Shown: positions 1 through 9,687, numbered from the stretch's first letter. The stretch: 64,000 bases of DNA from Martinezella miluonensis (GCF_900094545.1 NZ_FMAH01000003.1:247423-311422), one strand, 5' to 3'. Made by a program: numbers and translations. The notes: a model not told the origin generated them from the sequence alone.

Positions 1-210
1 GGTCGTCAGAGCGTCATACATGTTCACGATGGCCATGTAGCCGGTGTAGTCGGTGACCTTCGCCGGATCGAGCGAGCTGAAAATCTGCATCGTGTTGACC
101 GCGATCGACACCTTGTCGGTCGCCGATGCCGCGACCGAAGTCAACGGTAATGCCACGGCACTGGCAAGCAGAAGCGCCGAAAGACGCAAACTTTTGGAAC
201 CCATCTTCAT
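1..210 (-). CDS. ABC transporter substrate-binding protein, family 5 (N-terminal 70 residues only)
   Basis: This is the first 70 codons of a secreted protein that runs off the left edge. It starts at an ATG (208-210) preceded by a GAGGAG ribosome site. Residues 1-30 form a signal peptide (positive start, hydrophobic run of Leu/Ala, Ala-rich cleavage region). The mature start has a beta strand followed by FSSLDPAK and a DALTT-like segment, which is how dipeptide/nickel/opine-binding (SBP_bac_5) proteins begin. It is the last visible gene of the minus-strand operon that supplies two permeases and a double ATPase, so it is most likely the periplasmic receptor of that importer. The ligand cannot be told from this fragment. 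Confidence 0.75.
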   Translation of the reverse strand, partial: MKMGSKSLRLSALLLASAVALPLTSVAASATDKVSIAVNTMQIFSSLDPAKVTDYTGYMAIVNMYDALTT

Positions 211-251
211 TCAAGTTCTCCTCTTTAATGCGGGAACTGCCCCGCTTATGG

Positions 252-1385
252 TTAGGCTGCCCTTTGCCCCCGGGCCGGCAGCGGGGAATAGGTGATGTCC
301 GGGTAGCCGAAGGCTGCCGGGCCGACGACATCGAGCGCACGCGCGCTGCGCAGCAGCTCGTGGCAGGGAATGGCGACAACGGCGACGCGCTGGCCGTAGC
401 GCAGCATTTCGGTGGTGATCGGATAGCCTGTATCGACATCGAGCAGCACGATCAGGTCCGGCACGCAGACTTCGATCACGCCATCGCGGCGGAAGACCAG
501 GAACTCGTTCTGGATCGCCACGTTCGCCGTCTGGCCGCTGCAGTCGTCGAAGCCGGCAAGCTCCATATCGCCGACGACGAAACCGCCGCGCAAATGGCGC
601 TTCAGGTCGGTAATCTTGCCGTTGAAGACACGCCGCCCGCCTTCCAGTGCACAAACGGCGGCAATCGGATCTTCCTGCGCCTTGCGCGCGCGGATCACCG
701 CCTCACCGAGCGCGATCGCCTTGGTGAAGCTCTTCGGGATGCCGTACTGGTGGACGTAATGGGCCTGCATCGGCGCCGTCGCCAACATCGCACCACCACC
801 CTGCGCGACCACGCAGGCGCGCGCCATGCGCTCATGCCAGACTTCCGATACGGCATGGCTGAAGATCACCGCATTGCCATGCAGGTCGCACATGACAGAA
901 GGCGTGGAGCTATGGCCGTAGATCGAGAAGGTCGTCATCTGCATTTCGGGGAAGGCCCGGCCCATGCCGTCGCAATCGAGGATCGGCAGGCCGCCGAGAG
1001 CCGCCGTGACGAGCGGGTTCATCGCGTTCGCGCCGCCGATCTCCTCGCAGACGATGGCATCGATTGGCGTGCGGATAAGCTCTTCCATCGCCCGTAGGCA
1101 GCGCAATCCTTCGCGCCCCTCGCGGATGCGCTCAACGCCGACAACCGGTGCGCCGATGCCGCCGATCGACATGCAAAGCGCATCCGGCTCGATGGCGTCG
1201 GTCGCGAGAACCTTCATCTCGTAGCCAGCCTTCATGGCTTCGAGGACGAGGAGCTTGCCCTGATAGGGGTTGCCGCCGCCGCCGGTGCCGAGAATGCCTG
1301 CTCCGATTTCAAGGGCATCGAGATCCTCGGGCGTCAGCCGGCGCAGAGCGGCATCATCGTATTTCTGCTTGCGCGTCTCAGGCAT
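252..1385 (-). CDS. DUF917 family protein
   Basis: A 377-residue cytosolic protein of the DUF917 family, which is usually found beside hydantoinase/oxoprolinase proteins. The N-terminal glycine-rich loop GAGILGTGGGGNP (about residues 21-33) and the later EEIGGANAMNP segment are the parts I recognise. I chose the ATG at 1383-1385 because the family begins shortly before this glycine loop and the start overlaps the end of the upstream hydantoinase gene by 8 bases, the usual sign of translational coupling. The longer open frame upstream is out-of-frame overlap with that gene. The pair probably opens a cyclic amide or similar substrate brought in by the adjacent importer; the actual reaction is unknown. 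Confidence 0.85.
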   Translation of the reverse strand: MPETRKQKYDDAALRRLTPEDLDALEIGAGILGTGGGGNPYQGKLLVLEAMKAGYEMKVLATDAIEPDALCMSIGGIGAPVVGVERIREGREGLRCLRAMEELIRTPIDAIVCEEIGGANAMNPLVTAALGGLPILDCDGMGRAFPEMQMTTFSIYGHSSTPSVMCDLHGNAVIFSHAVSEVWHERMARACVVAQGGGAMLATAPMQAHYVHQYGIPKSFTKAIALGEAVIRARKAQEDPIAAVCALEGGRRVFNGKITDLKRHLRGGFVVGDMELAGFDDCSGQTANVAIQNEFLVFRRDGVIEVCVPDLIVLLDVDTGYPITTEMLRYGQRVAVVAIPCHELLRSARALDVVGPAAFGYPDITYSPLPARGQRAA

Positions 1386-2934
1386 GATGGCCTCCCATTT
1401 CACCGACGACTTTGACGTGAATGCGCGTGGCGTTGCCTGGCAGGTAGGCAAGCGGCGTGTCCTCGCGCTCGATAACTTCAAGGGTTTCGGCAAGCGCCCC
1501 GGCGGCGATCGCCTTTTCGCGCGCTTCGGCTTCAGCCTCGGCGAGCGCGCTCTCGCGGGTGCGGCCATCGACAAGCGAAAAGACGCGATCCGTCTCGCCG
1601 CTGATCTGGGCAATGGCGGCACCCACCGCGTTTGCGACGGCAAAATTCTCGGGCATGATCACCTCGAGATCGCCGATGCGATCAGGCATCAGGATCGAGC
1701 CGCCACCGACCGCGATGACCGGCACCGGCGTCGAGGAAATGCGGCTCCGCTCGACGCAAGCCTCCAGCATGGCGTTGATCTTAGCCACTGCGGCATCAAT
1801 TAGTCTCTTGTCGAGTTTGCTGACGAGCGCGCTGTCACCGATTTCGGCCTTGCCGGCTGCTACAGCAATGTCGGTTGCCGTGAGTGTCGTGCCGCCGAAG
1901 CACATGGCTTCTTGGCGCACGCGATAGCCGACCGACTTAGGTCCGACGGTGATAGCCATATCGCCGTTGACGACGAGCGAACCGCCACCCAGGCCGATCG
2001 AGAAAACGTCGGGCATGCGGAAATTCGTGCGAACTCCGCCGATGTCCACTGTCGTGGAAGCCTGACGCGGAAAGCCGTGAGAGAGAGAGCCGACGTCCGA
2101 GGTCGTGCCGCCAACATCGACGACAACGGCGTCCTTCAGCCCGGTCAGGAACGCGGCGCCGCGCATGGAATTGGTCGGACCGGAGGCAAAGGTCAGCACC
2201 GGAAAGGCGCGCACGACATCGGCTGCCATCAACGTGCCGTCGTTCTGCGTGATGTAGAACGGGCACGGGATGCCGGCCGCGACAAGTGCCTTGCCGAAGG
2301 CAGCGACCGTACGATCCGCAAGCGACAGCAGGCTCGCATTCATGATCGCGGCACTTTCGCGTGCCAAAAGTCCGTGACGGCCGATGTCCTTCGACATGAC
2401 GACTGGCAAGCCCGGGCAATGCTGCTGCAGGATTTCCTTGGCTCGCAGCTCCATGGCATCGTTGATGCCGCTGAAGACGCAGGTCACGGCTGCGGCCTTC
2501 AGGCCCTTTGCCCGGATTTCGCCGGCGATGCGCACGATGGCATCCTCGTCGAGCGGCGATAGCTCACGCCCGTCGAACTCGTAACCACCTTTGACCTGAT
2601 AGCCGTGATTGCCGACGATCTCGCGCAGATCATCGGGCCAGTCCACCATGGGCGGCAGGCCGGCGCCCGACGGCAGGCTCAGGCGGATGGCTGCAACCTC
2701 ATCCATATGGCGGCGCTCGATCACCGCATTGGTGAAATGCGTCGTGCCGATCATCACGGCTGCAATGCGGGTACGATCGATGCCGGAGGCCTCGATGACC
2801 TTCTCCAGTGCCTCGATCACGCCCGAGGTCACATCCTCGGTCGTCGAGGCCTTGACCCCCGCCAGAACAGTCTTTCCCTCCAGGACGACAGCATCCGTAT
2901 TGGTGCCGCCGACGTCAATTCCAACGCGATACAC
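1378..2934 (-). CDS. Hydantoinase/oxoprolinase family protein (HyuA-like)
   Basis: A 518-residue protein of the ASKHA-fold hydantoinase A/oxoprolinase family, which uses ATP to open hydantoins or 5-oxoproline. The N-terminal IDVGGTNTDAV (residues 5-15) is the phosphate-binding loop of the family, and a second VVDVGGTTSDVG loop lies near residue 270. At 518 residues it is the short single-domain form, not the large fused enzyme. The start is GTG (2932-2934) with AGGAG just upstream. It sits 17 bases after the fused transporter ATPase gene and overlaps the DUF917 gene, so transport and breakdown are co-transcribed. The true substrate is not visible from sequence. Confidence 0.88.
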   Translation of the reverse strand: MYRVGIDVGGTNTDAVVLEGKTVLAGVKASTTEDVTSGVIEALEKVIEASGIDRTRIAAVMIGTTHFTNAVIERRHMDEVAAIRLSLPSGAGLPPMVDWPDDLREIVGNHGYQVKGGYEFDGRELSPLDEDAIVRIAGEIRAKGLKAAAVTCVFSGINDAMELRAKEILQQHCPGLPVVMSKDIGRHGLLARESAAIMNASLLSLADRTVAAFGKALVAAGIPCPFYITQNDGTLMAADVVRAFPVLTFASGPTNSMRGAAFLTGLKDAVVVDVGGTTSDVGSLSHGFPRQASTTVDIGGVRTNFRMPDVFSIGLGGGSLVVNGDMAITVGPKSVGYRVRQEAMCFGGTTLTATDIAVAAGKAEIGDSALVSKLDKRLIDAAVAKINAMLEACVERSRISSTPVPVIAVGGGSILMPDRIGDLEVIMPENFAVANAVGAAIAQISGETDRVFSLVDGRTRESALAEAEAEAREKAIAAGALAETLEVIEREDTPLAYLPGNATRIHVKVVGEMGGHHA

Positions 2935-2951
2935 GTTAGGCTCCTCTTCGA

Positions 2952-4598
2952 TCAGTCTGTGGTTTTGACAAGGAAGCGCGTGCGCTCTTCCTCGCTCACG
3001 GTAGGCTTCAGGCGCTCTTCTTCGTCGGTGACGACGGGGATCGCGGCGATCAGCGCGCGTGTGTAGGGGTGATTGGGTGCGGCAAAGACTTCGGGAGTCG
3101 GTCCTTCCTCGACGATCTCGCCGCGCAGCATGATGGCGATGCGCGAGCAGAAATTGCGCATCAGCGACAGGTCATGCGAGATCATCAGATAGGTGAGACC
3201 AAGTTCCTCGCGCAGCTGCAACAGCAGTTCGATCACGGTTTTCTGCACGGAGACGTCAAGCGCTGCCGTCGGCTCGTCCAGGATCAGGATCTTCGGCTCT
3301 GCGGCCAGCGCGCGGGCAATCGCCACGCGCTGCTTCTGGCCGCCCGAAAGCTCGTGCGGATATTTTGCCAGATAGGATTGCGGCAGGCGCACGAGATCCA
3401 TGAGCTGCTTCATCCTTGCCTCGCGGGCCGGCCCATCCATGCCGATGGATTTCAAAGGCAGAGCAAGCGTTTGCTGAACGTTGCGCTTGGGATTAAGCGA
3501 CGTGCCGGGGTTCTGGTAGACGATTTGCGTCAGCCGCTTGCCGCGGCCAGGAGCCGGCGCATCGATGGTGACGCTGCCCGACGTCGGGCGCGACAGATCC
3601 ATGATGATGCGTGCGACCGACGTCTTGCCCGAGCCGGACTCGCCGGCCAGCCCGAAGATTTCGCCCTGGCGCAGGGTCAGGTTCACGTCGCGAACGGCGT
3701 GGAAACCGGGTTTCCTGCCATAGACCTTGTTCAGGCCCTCAACCTTGACGATCGGCGCGCGGTCGCTCTGCGGCAGATCGGTGACGCGCTCGCCATAAAG
3801 CGGAGGCACGGCATCAAGGAGCGCTTTGGTATAGGCCTTATGCGGATTGGTGAGGATCTCGCCGCAGGGACCTGCCTCGACGATATCGCCGTGATGCATG
3901 ACCACAACCCGGTCCGCGACTTTGCGCACGACGCCGAGATTGTGGGTGATCATGAGAAGAGCCATGTTCTCCTCGACCACCAGCTGGTTGATCAGATTGA
4001 GGATCTCGTCCTGCGTCGTCACGTCGAGCGCCGTGCCTGGTTCATCGGCGATCAAGAGCTTCGGCTGATGAAGCAACGCAAGCCCGATCAGGACGCGCTG
4101 GCGCATGCCGCCCGAAAGTTCGGACGGATAGGCGTTCATCACACGCTCGGCGTCGGCAAGCTGCACGCGGCGCAAGACGGCGGCGATCCGCGTCCGACGC
4201 TCGGCCTTCGACGAGCGAACGCCGTCGCGCTTGTCTGCAAAACGCATGACGTCATCGAGATGCGTGCCGATCTTGAAGACCGGATTGAAGGAGGAGAGCG
4301 GGTCCTGCATGATGAGGGAAAAGGCCGTGCCCTTCAGCGTCTCGCGTTCCCTTCGCTGCATTTTCAGGACGTCACGCCCCGCGACGCAGATTATGCCGGA
4401 ACCGATCGTGGCATTCCTCGGCAAGGTGCCGATGATCGCCTTTGCCGTTACGGACTTGCCCGATCCCGTCTCGCCGATCAGCGCGACACGCTCTCCGGCG
4501 GCAACAGTGAGGGAGACTTCACGGAGCACCTGCCGGGTGCGGCCATAAGTGGTGAACGAGACATTCAGAGCCTCGATCTTGAGAAGCGGCTCGGTCAT
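2952..4598 (-). CDS. ABC transporter ATP-binding protein, two fused NBDs (DppD-DppF type)
   Basis: A 548-residue protein with two complete ABC ATPase domains in one chain, as in many peptide/opine importers of rhizobia. Domain one has Walker A GETGSGKS (about residues 42-49), signature LSGGMRQR and Walker B LLIADEP. Domain two has Walker A GESGSGKT, signature LSGGQKQR and Walker B LILDEPT. Each domain is followed by the NPHKAYTKAL or PNHPYTRALI oligopeptide C-terminal motif. It powers the two permeases encoded directly upstream (3-base gap). The ATG at 4596-4598 is the natural start. Substrate class: peptide, opine or nickel-type; not resolved. Confidence 0.93.
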   Translation of the reverse strand: MTEPLLKIEALNVSFTTYGRTRQVLREVSLTVAAGERVALIGETGSGKSVTAKAIIGTLPRNATIGSGIICVAGRDVLKMQRRERETLKGTAFSLIMQDPLSSFNPVFKIGTHLDDVMRFADKRDGVRSSKAERRTRIAAVLRRVQLADAERVMNAYPSELSGGMRQRVLIGLALLHQPKLLIADEPGTALDVTTQDEILNLINQLVVEENMALLMITHNLGVVRKVADRVVVMHHGDIVEAGPCGEILTNPHKAYTKALLDAVPPLYGERVTDLPQSDRAPIVKVEGLNKVYGRKPGFHAVRDVNLTLRQGEIFGLAGESGSGKTSVARIIMDLSRPTSGSVTIDAPAPGRGKRLTQIVYQNPGTSLNPKRNVQQTLALPLKSIGMDGPAREARMKQLMDLVRLPQSYLAKYPHELSGGQKQRVAIARALAAEPKILILDEPTAALDVSVQKTVIELLLQLREELGLTYLMISHDLSLMRNFCSRIAIMLRGEIVEEGPTPEVFAAPNHPYTRALIAAIPVVTDEEERLKPTVSEEERTRFLVKTTD

Positions 4599-4601
4599 GG
4601 C

Positions 4602-5483
4602 TTAGCTCTCCACATCAAACATGTCGCGCAAGCCATCACCCAGAAGATTGAAACCAAGCGTCACGTAGAAGACCGCAGCACCGGGGCAGACGACTTCCCA
4701 CCAATAGCTGGGCATGAACTGGCGCCCATCGGCGACCATTGAACCGAGGTCGGGAATGGGTGGCTTCACGCCGAAGCCGAGGAAGCTGAGGGTTGCGCCG
4801 AACAGGATGACAAAAGCGGCATCCAAGGTTGTCTTGACGGAAATAACCGCAACGCAATTCGGTAGGATCTCGCGGAAGAGGATGTGCACCGGTCCGGCGC
4901 CGGCAAGGCGAGCCGCTTCGATGTAGTCTTCGGAGGCGATTGACTTGGAAACGGCATAGATCAGCCGGGCATGCCACGTCCACCACAGCAGCGTAATTGC
5001 GATCATCGCGTTCATCAGGTTCGGCTCGAGCAGGTTTGATACGGCAAGCGCCATGACCAGCGGCGGCATCGCCAGCATGACGTTGGTGAGGCCAGTGATG
5101 ATCTTCTCGATCCAGCCACCGAAGTAACCGGCGATTAGACCCAGGACCGTGCCGATCGGTACGGAAATGCCGAGCACGCCGATAACCAGAAGCAGGGAGA
5201 CGCGCATGCCGAAAACGGTGCGGGAAAATATATCCCGGCCGACCTTGTCAGTGCCGAACCAATGAGTGGCGTCAGGCGCAACATGCCGTGCACGGAAATC
5301 GACCACGGCGCCGACGTGCTTCGGATAGGGAGTGAGCCACGGCGCAAAGACCGCCAGCACGACGACGGAAATCAGGATCAGCGTGCCGATCACCGCAGCC
5401 GGATTGCGGCTGAAGCGATACCACATCATGTAACCCGTGCTCAGGGCGCGGTCAGAGGCATCAAGCATCTTCATATCGGCCAT
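4602..5483 (-). CDS. ABC transporter permease, DppC type
   Basis: A 293-residue inner-membrane permease. It has an N-terminal OppC-type segment with the first membrane helix at about residues 28-50, a periplasmic stretch with HWFGTDKVGRDIFSR (typical of DppC/OppC), and the coupling loop EAARLAGAGPVHILFREILPN cut across roughly residues 190-210. The ATG at 5481-5483 overlaps the stop of the upstream permease as ATGA, so I take this start instead of the much longer open frame. It pairs with the DppB-type permease to form the channel. Confidence 0.93.
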   Translation of the reverse strand: MADMKMLDASDRALSTGYMMWYRFSRNPAAVIGTLILISVVVLAVFAPWLTPYPKHVGAVVDFRARHVAPDATHWFGTDKVGRDIFSRTVFGMRVSLLLVIGVLGISVPIGTVLGLIAGYFGGWIEKIITGLTNVMLAMPPLVMALAVSNLLEPNLMNAMIAITLLWWTWHARLIYAVSKSIASEDYIEAARLAGAGPVHILFREILPNCVAVISVKTTLDAAFVILFGATLSFLGFGVKPPIPDLGSMVADGRQFMPSYWWEVVCPGAAVFYVTLGFNLLGDGLRDMFDVES

Positions 5484-6511
5484 CAGCGTGCCTCCTTGCG
5501 GCGCTGGCGCGGGTCGATGATCGAGATCAGGACGTCCACGACCAGGTTCGCAACGATGAAAAACAGGCCGGCGACCAGCACCACGGCAGTCACGGCATTG
5601 AGGTCTTTTTGCAGGATGGCGTTCAGCCCGTAGGAGGCAAAGCCGCCCCAGGCGAACACCATCTCGATGACGAAGGCATTGCCGATCAGCGATGCGAATT
5701 CGAGCCCCATGATCGTCAGCGGCGCAATCGACGACAGCTTGAGGAGATAGCGGAAGATGATGACCCGCTCCGGCACACCGAAGCTTTGTAGGGTCAGAAC
5801 ATGATCCTTGCGCTGGTTCTCCAGCATTGAGGAGCGGGTGATACGGGTAATCTGCCCGATGCCGGCCATGGCGAGAGCGAACGCCGGCAGGACGAGATGC
5901 TGCAGCGCGTCGACGAATACATCCAGACGCCCAGCCAGCACGCCATCGATCAGCAGGAAGCCGGTCGGGCCAGGCTGGAAACCCAGAGAATGATCGAGGC
6001 GACCGATGATCGGCCAATTCGGCAGACAGCGCGCCGCCAGCAGCTGCAGGCTGATCGCAAACAGGAAACTCGGAATGGTGACGCCGGTCAGCGACAGGAT
6101 GCGACCGATATGGTCGAGGGCTCGGTCGCGGAAATGCGCCGTTATGACCCCGAGAGGAATCGCTACCACGAACATGAAGATCACGGAGACGAGGACCAGC
6201 TCGACAGTGGCCGGCACCGTCTGCTCCAGATCGGTCGTGACCGGACGCTGCGAGACCAACGACATGCCGAGATCCCCGCGCAGCGCCTTGCCGACGTAAT
6301 CGATGTATTGCACCGGAAGCGGCTTATCGAGACCCATCTGCCCGCGCAGCGCATCGACCTGTTCCTGCGTTGCCGCCGGGCCGAGAGCCATGCGCGCGGG
6401 ATCTCCCGGCACCACGCGCGCCAACGCAAAAATCATGATGGAGAGCGCGATCATGACCAGCACGAAAGTGCCAAGCCGCGTCAGGATCGCGACCAACGGA
6501 TGTTGCTGCAT
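5483..6511 (-). CDS. ABC transporter permease, DppB type
   Basis: A 342-residue inner-membrane permease, first gene of the minus-strand transporter operon. The first helix (about residues 10-30) is followed by the family hallmark VVPGDPARMALG, and the EAA coupling loop lies towards the C-terminus. The ATG at 6509-6511 fits the family start; the open frame continues upstream without family similarity. The operon probably starts in the 135-base gap shared with the divergent LuxR-type regulator. Confidence 0.92.
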   Translation of the reverse strand: MQQHPLVAILTRLGTFVLVMIALSIMIFALARVVPGDPARMALGPAATQEQVDALRGQMGLDKPLPVQYIDYVGKALRGDLGMSLVSQRPVTTDLEQTVPATVELVLVSVIFMFVVAIPLGVITAHFRDRALDHIGRILSLTGVTIPSFLFAISLQLLAARCLPNWPIIGRLDHSLGFQPGPTGFLLIDGVLAGRLDVFVDALQHLVLPAFALAMAGIGQITRITRSSMLENQRKDHVLTLQSFGVPERVIIFRYLLKLSSIAPLTIMGLEFASLIGNAFVIEMVFAWGGFASYGLNAILQKDLNAVTAVVLVAGLFFIVANLVVDVLISIIDPRQRRKEAR

Positions 6512-6646
6512 CGACGGGAGGTTCCTTGTTCGCCAGCTAACTGACAGACAACAATCCCCATCTGCAGACGATGGACAACTGGTCAAAAGTATAGTTTTTC
6601 TGCTTTATGGTATAGGTTATTTATCCATCGGAGCTTACAAAGCCAC

Positions 6647-9001
6647 ATGGATATGCCGATCCCCCGACACCGTCTTTGCCGCCGCATTGCTGACCAACGA
6701 GCCGGCGTCGTCTTTCTGCGAGCCCCTGCCGGGGCGGGAAAGACCGTGACCCTGTCGATGACCGCCGAGGCGATGGGCAAGCATGTTTGCAGCCTGCAGC
6801 AGCCGCGCATGAGCGATGTCGAGGATGGCTGGCTTTTCTGGGATATACCGATTTCGGCAAGATCGGCGCGGCTGTCCGCGCAACTGCTGGAAAGCATCGA
6901 CGTGCTGGTCGTTGCCTGCCGTCCTGACCAGCGCATCAGCGGACTGGCGCGGCTCATTCTGCATCACGGCTCCGTGACGATCGATGCGGACGAATTGACC
7001 TTCTCGACGGAAGAATTGCGTGGCTTGCCTCCCGAAGAGGTGAGCCGCCTTCTCGAACACTATGCCGGCTGGCCGGCCTTCCTACCGTTGACCCACTCAG
7101 AAGCTCCGCGCCTGGCTATCGATTATTTGCGCGAGAATTTTCTCGCGCACCTCTCACCCGCGCAAACGGCCACCCTTTCGATCTGGCTCGAAGCACCGAT
7201 GCCGACAACAGACCAAGACTGGACTGGGCTGCTGCCGCCCCTTCTCATCAATGAGCCGAACAGGCACGTCGAGTTGCGGCAGCTTCTCACCATCGCCGTC
7301 CGAGAGCGTCTGGCGACCTTCGAAAACACAGTGGCCGTGATTGAAGTCGCATCCGCTTTCGAAAAGGCGGGACGAGCCATTGCTGCGATGACCTTGCTTC
7401 TAGACCATGGACACGAGGCGCATGCGGCACAGATCCTCGAACGCGCCCGCGGCCTGGAGCTGATCTACAGAAACAGTCTTGACGCCTTTCGCGACATCAT
7501 CATGCGCTTTTCCCACGAGATGATCGCGACCAACGAGATCGTGCTCTTTGCTCTTGCCCGCATGCTTTTGAAGCTGGGAGAGCTGCAGCGCGTCCGCCAC
7601 CTCGTCGGCAAGCACCTGGGCTCGGACTATCTGGACCCGCTCAAGGTCTTGCTGCGCGGCTCGCGGTTCTCCTTTGCGGCGCGAACCTTCAGGTTGAACC
7701 TCATGATTTCAGAGGACCTGATGCCGACCGATGCCATGATCACCCGCCTCGGGGAATTCATGGCCGACTACCCGATGGGCGACCATGGCAAGTGGGCAGC
7801 CTACTACAACGCCCTGCTGGAATTCGAAATCCGCCGTCGAAACTTCCGGGAGGCGGAGGCAGCCGCCGCGCGGGCGCTGATTTATCTTGGCCACATGGGC
7901 GGTCAGCCGCTGCTCGAATTCTTCATCCATCTACATCAGGCCGTATTGCGCCTGATGAGCGGCGACGCTCTGTTTGCGCGCCGCGCCGCGCAAGAGGCAC
8001 GACAGAAACTGGAACAGGTTCCGCACGCAGCCGAGGCGGAATTCCGCATGCTGCGGCTGGCGGAAGCCTGCATCGCCTATGAAGCCGGTCAGCCACGCGA
8101 TCTGCTCCAATTCGTTCAAAACGAGTTCGACGGCTTCGCAGCCTCGGAAATCTGGCCGAGCCTGATGCAGTTTGCTCTTCACTATGCGTCTCAGGTACTG
8201 GGAGATCACTTTCCGATGGTGATCCGGCCAGGCTTCCTTGACGGGCTGTGGATCCATCTGTCCGAAGGCCTGCAGTTCCATGCCATGATGGAAATCCGCA
8301 CCGCCATCGCCTATCAGAATGCCAATCGATGGGGCGATGCTGCTGCCACGCTTTCAGCGGTCCGCATGCGGATCGGCCGCAACTGGGTCGAAAGCGCCCA
8401 TGAAGAACTGACGAGACTAATGAGGCGCGACGAGATTTCCTACGTCATGGCCTGGCTGCGCGATGCCGTCCGCCTCCCGACGCCCCGCCCCTATCTCTCC
8501 CGCCAGATCGACGCACTGATCGCCAACCCGAAGGTGACGAACCGCGAAAAGGTCGCTCTGCAACTATGGCAGAGCTATGCCGCGTACCAGCGTCGCGACA
8601 AGGCGGCAACCCGCGCCCACCTTCTGTCCGCACTCGAAGCGTCGACTCGCCTCGGATGCAACGGCGTGCTCTCCGAAGAGCGGATCTTTCTCTCGCCGCT
8701 TCTTAAAGATGAGCGCATTCGCGGCTTCATCGAGACATCTTCCGATGTTCGCGCCGCGCTCTCACTCTTTGCTGCTTCCGTAAATTCGCCGCAGGCTCGG
8801 GCGCTGCAAGGCGGACTTTCGCAGCGCGAGACGCAGATGATGCAATTGATTGCCAGCGGCATGTCCAACAAGCGCATCGCTCACACGCTCAGCATCTCCG
8901 AGGTGACCGTGAAGTTTCACCTCGGAAATCTGTTTCGCAAGCTCGGTTGCCGGCGCCGGGCCGAAGCGATCCGGGCTGCGACCGCGCTTGGCTGGCTTTG
9001 A
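6647..9001 (+). CDS. LuxR-family regulator with N-terminal P-loop ATPase (LAL/MalT-like)
   Basis: A 784-residue regulator. Residues about 23-31 carry a clear Walker A loop, RAPAGAGKT. The place where family members usually have a Walker B of the form LDDYH reads GWLFWDIP here, so ATP hydrolysis may be altered. A long helical-repeat (TPR-like) middle follows, and the C-terminal 65 residues are a LuxR helix-turn-helix (LSQRETQMMQLIASGMSNK, then TVKFHLGNLFRKLG). It is divergent from the peptide-type transporter/hydantoinase operon, which makes it the likely regulator of that operon. ATG at 6647 is the first start; the best GGAG is 14-17 bases upstream, so the start is moderately certain. Confidence 0.85.
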   Translation: MDMPIPRHRLCRRIADQRAGVVFLRAPAGAGKTVTLSMTAEAMGKHVCSLQQPRMSDVEDGWLFWDIPISARSARLSAQLLESIDVLVVACRPDQRISGLARLILHHGSVTIDADELTFSTEELRGLPPEEVSRLLEHYAGWPAFLPLTHSEAPRLAIDYLRENFLAHLSPAQTATLSIWLEAPMPTTDQDWTGLLPPLLINEPNRHVELRQLLTIAVRERLATFENTVAVIEVASAFEKAGRAIAAMTLLLDHGHEAHAAQILERARGLELIYRNSLDAFRDIIMRFSHEMIATNEIVLFALARMLLKLGELQRVRHLVGKHLGSDYLDPLKVLLRGSRFSFAARTFRLNLMISEDLMPTDAMITRLGEFMADYPMGDHGKWAAYYNALLEFEIRRRNFREAEAAAARALIYLGHMGGQPLLEFFIHLHQAVLRLMSGDALFARRAAQEARQKLEQVPHAAEAEFRMLRLAEACIAYEAGQPRDLLQFVQNEFDGFAASEIWPSLMQFALHYASQVLGDHFPMVIRPGFLDGLWIHLSEGLQFHAMMEIRTAIAYQNANRWGDAAATLSAVRMRIGRNWVESAHEELTRLMRRDEISYVMAWLRDAVRLPTPRPYLSRQIDALIANPKVTNREKVALQLWQSYAAYQRRDKAATRAHLLSALEASTRLGCNGVLSEERIFLSPLLKDERIRGFIETSSDVRAALSLFAASVNSPQARALQGGLSQRETQMMQLIASGMSNKRIAHTLSISEVTVKFHLGNLFRKLGCRRRAEAIRAATALGWL

Positions 9002-9025
9002 GCGCCGAAAGAACGAGCCGGTCGT

Positions 9026-9409
9026 CTATGACAACGGCCCTTCGGCCGATGGCTCGCCTTGTGCACTCTTGGGCGGAACGTTGCCGTTCTGCTCGGCGCG
9101 ATCGCGATGAAGCGCCGCGCGCGCCAGCAGCATGAAGGTGATCGGCGTCGTCACCGTCACGAAGATGCCGATCAGTAGCTCATGGATGACGAGAGACTGC
9201 GTTGACGTCGAGAAGAAGATCATCGAGGCCACCATGATCGCGCCGATGCCACCGCTTGTTCCCAATGTCGGAGCGTGAATGCGCTCGTAGAACGTTCCCA
9301 TCTTCAGAAAACCGATGGCGCCGACGAGGGTCAGAAAGGCGCCGACGACGAGCAATCCGCCGATTGGGATAGCGGCCCAAAGCGGCACGTTTTCGAATGG
9401 GGTACTCAT
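9026..9409 (-). CDS. phaG: Mrp/Pha monovalent cation/H+ antiporter subunit G
   Basis: A 127-residue membrane protein with three predicted helices and the MrpG hallmark FLKMGTFYERIHAPTLG near residues 34-50. It is the last gene of the phaAB-C-D-E-F-G operon and overlaps phaF by the ATGA arrangement. The Pha/Mrp complex exchanges Na+ or K+ for protons and in rhizobia is needed for pH adaptation and, in Sinorhizobium meliloti, for invasion of the nodule. The last 20 residues are hydrophilic and probably cytosolic. It converges with the LuxR-type gene, with 24 bases between the two stops. Confidence 0.95.
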   Translation of the reverse strand: MSTPFENVPLWAAIPIGGLLVVGAFLTLVGAIGFLKMGTFYERIHAPTLGTSGGIGAIMVASMIFFSTSTQSLVIHELLIGIFVTVTTPITFMLLARAALHRDRAEQNGNVPPKSAQGEPSAEGPLS

Positions 9410-9687
9410 TCGATCACCTCCCCGCGCATCAGGAATTTCGCCAGGGCGACGGTCGCCACAAAGCCGAGCATGCCAATGACGAGAGCCGCCTCGAAATAGA
9501 CGACCCGTCCGGTACCGATCCCGAAGGTGAGCAGCAGCAGCATCGCGTTCACATACAGAGTATCGAGCGCGATGATGCGATCCTGGGCACGAGGGCCGCG
9601 AAACATGCGAATGGAGGAGATCGCCATCGCAGCCACAATCATCAGCTGCGCTGCTGCGACAGATATTTGAATGATCATCGCGCTCAT
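9406..9687 (-). CDS. phaF: Mrp/Pha antiporter subunit F
   Basis: A 93-residue protein with three membrane helices. The central segment MFRGPRAQDRIIALDTL (about residues 28-44) is the MrpF signature. Start and stop overlap both neighbours by ATGA, so expression is translationally coupled within the antiporter operon. Confidence 0.95.
   Translation of the reverse strand: MSAMIIQISVAAAQLMIVAAMAISSIRMFRGPRAQDRIIALDTLYVNAMLLLLTFGIGTGRVVYFEAALVIGMLGFVATVALAKFLMRGEVIE

Noticed and set aside
126..1097. A 323-codon plus-strand frame
   Set aside because: Antisense to DUF917 and the start of the binding-protein gene; composition typical of a shadow frame.
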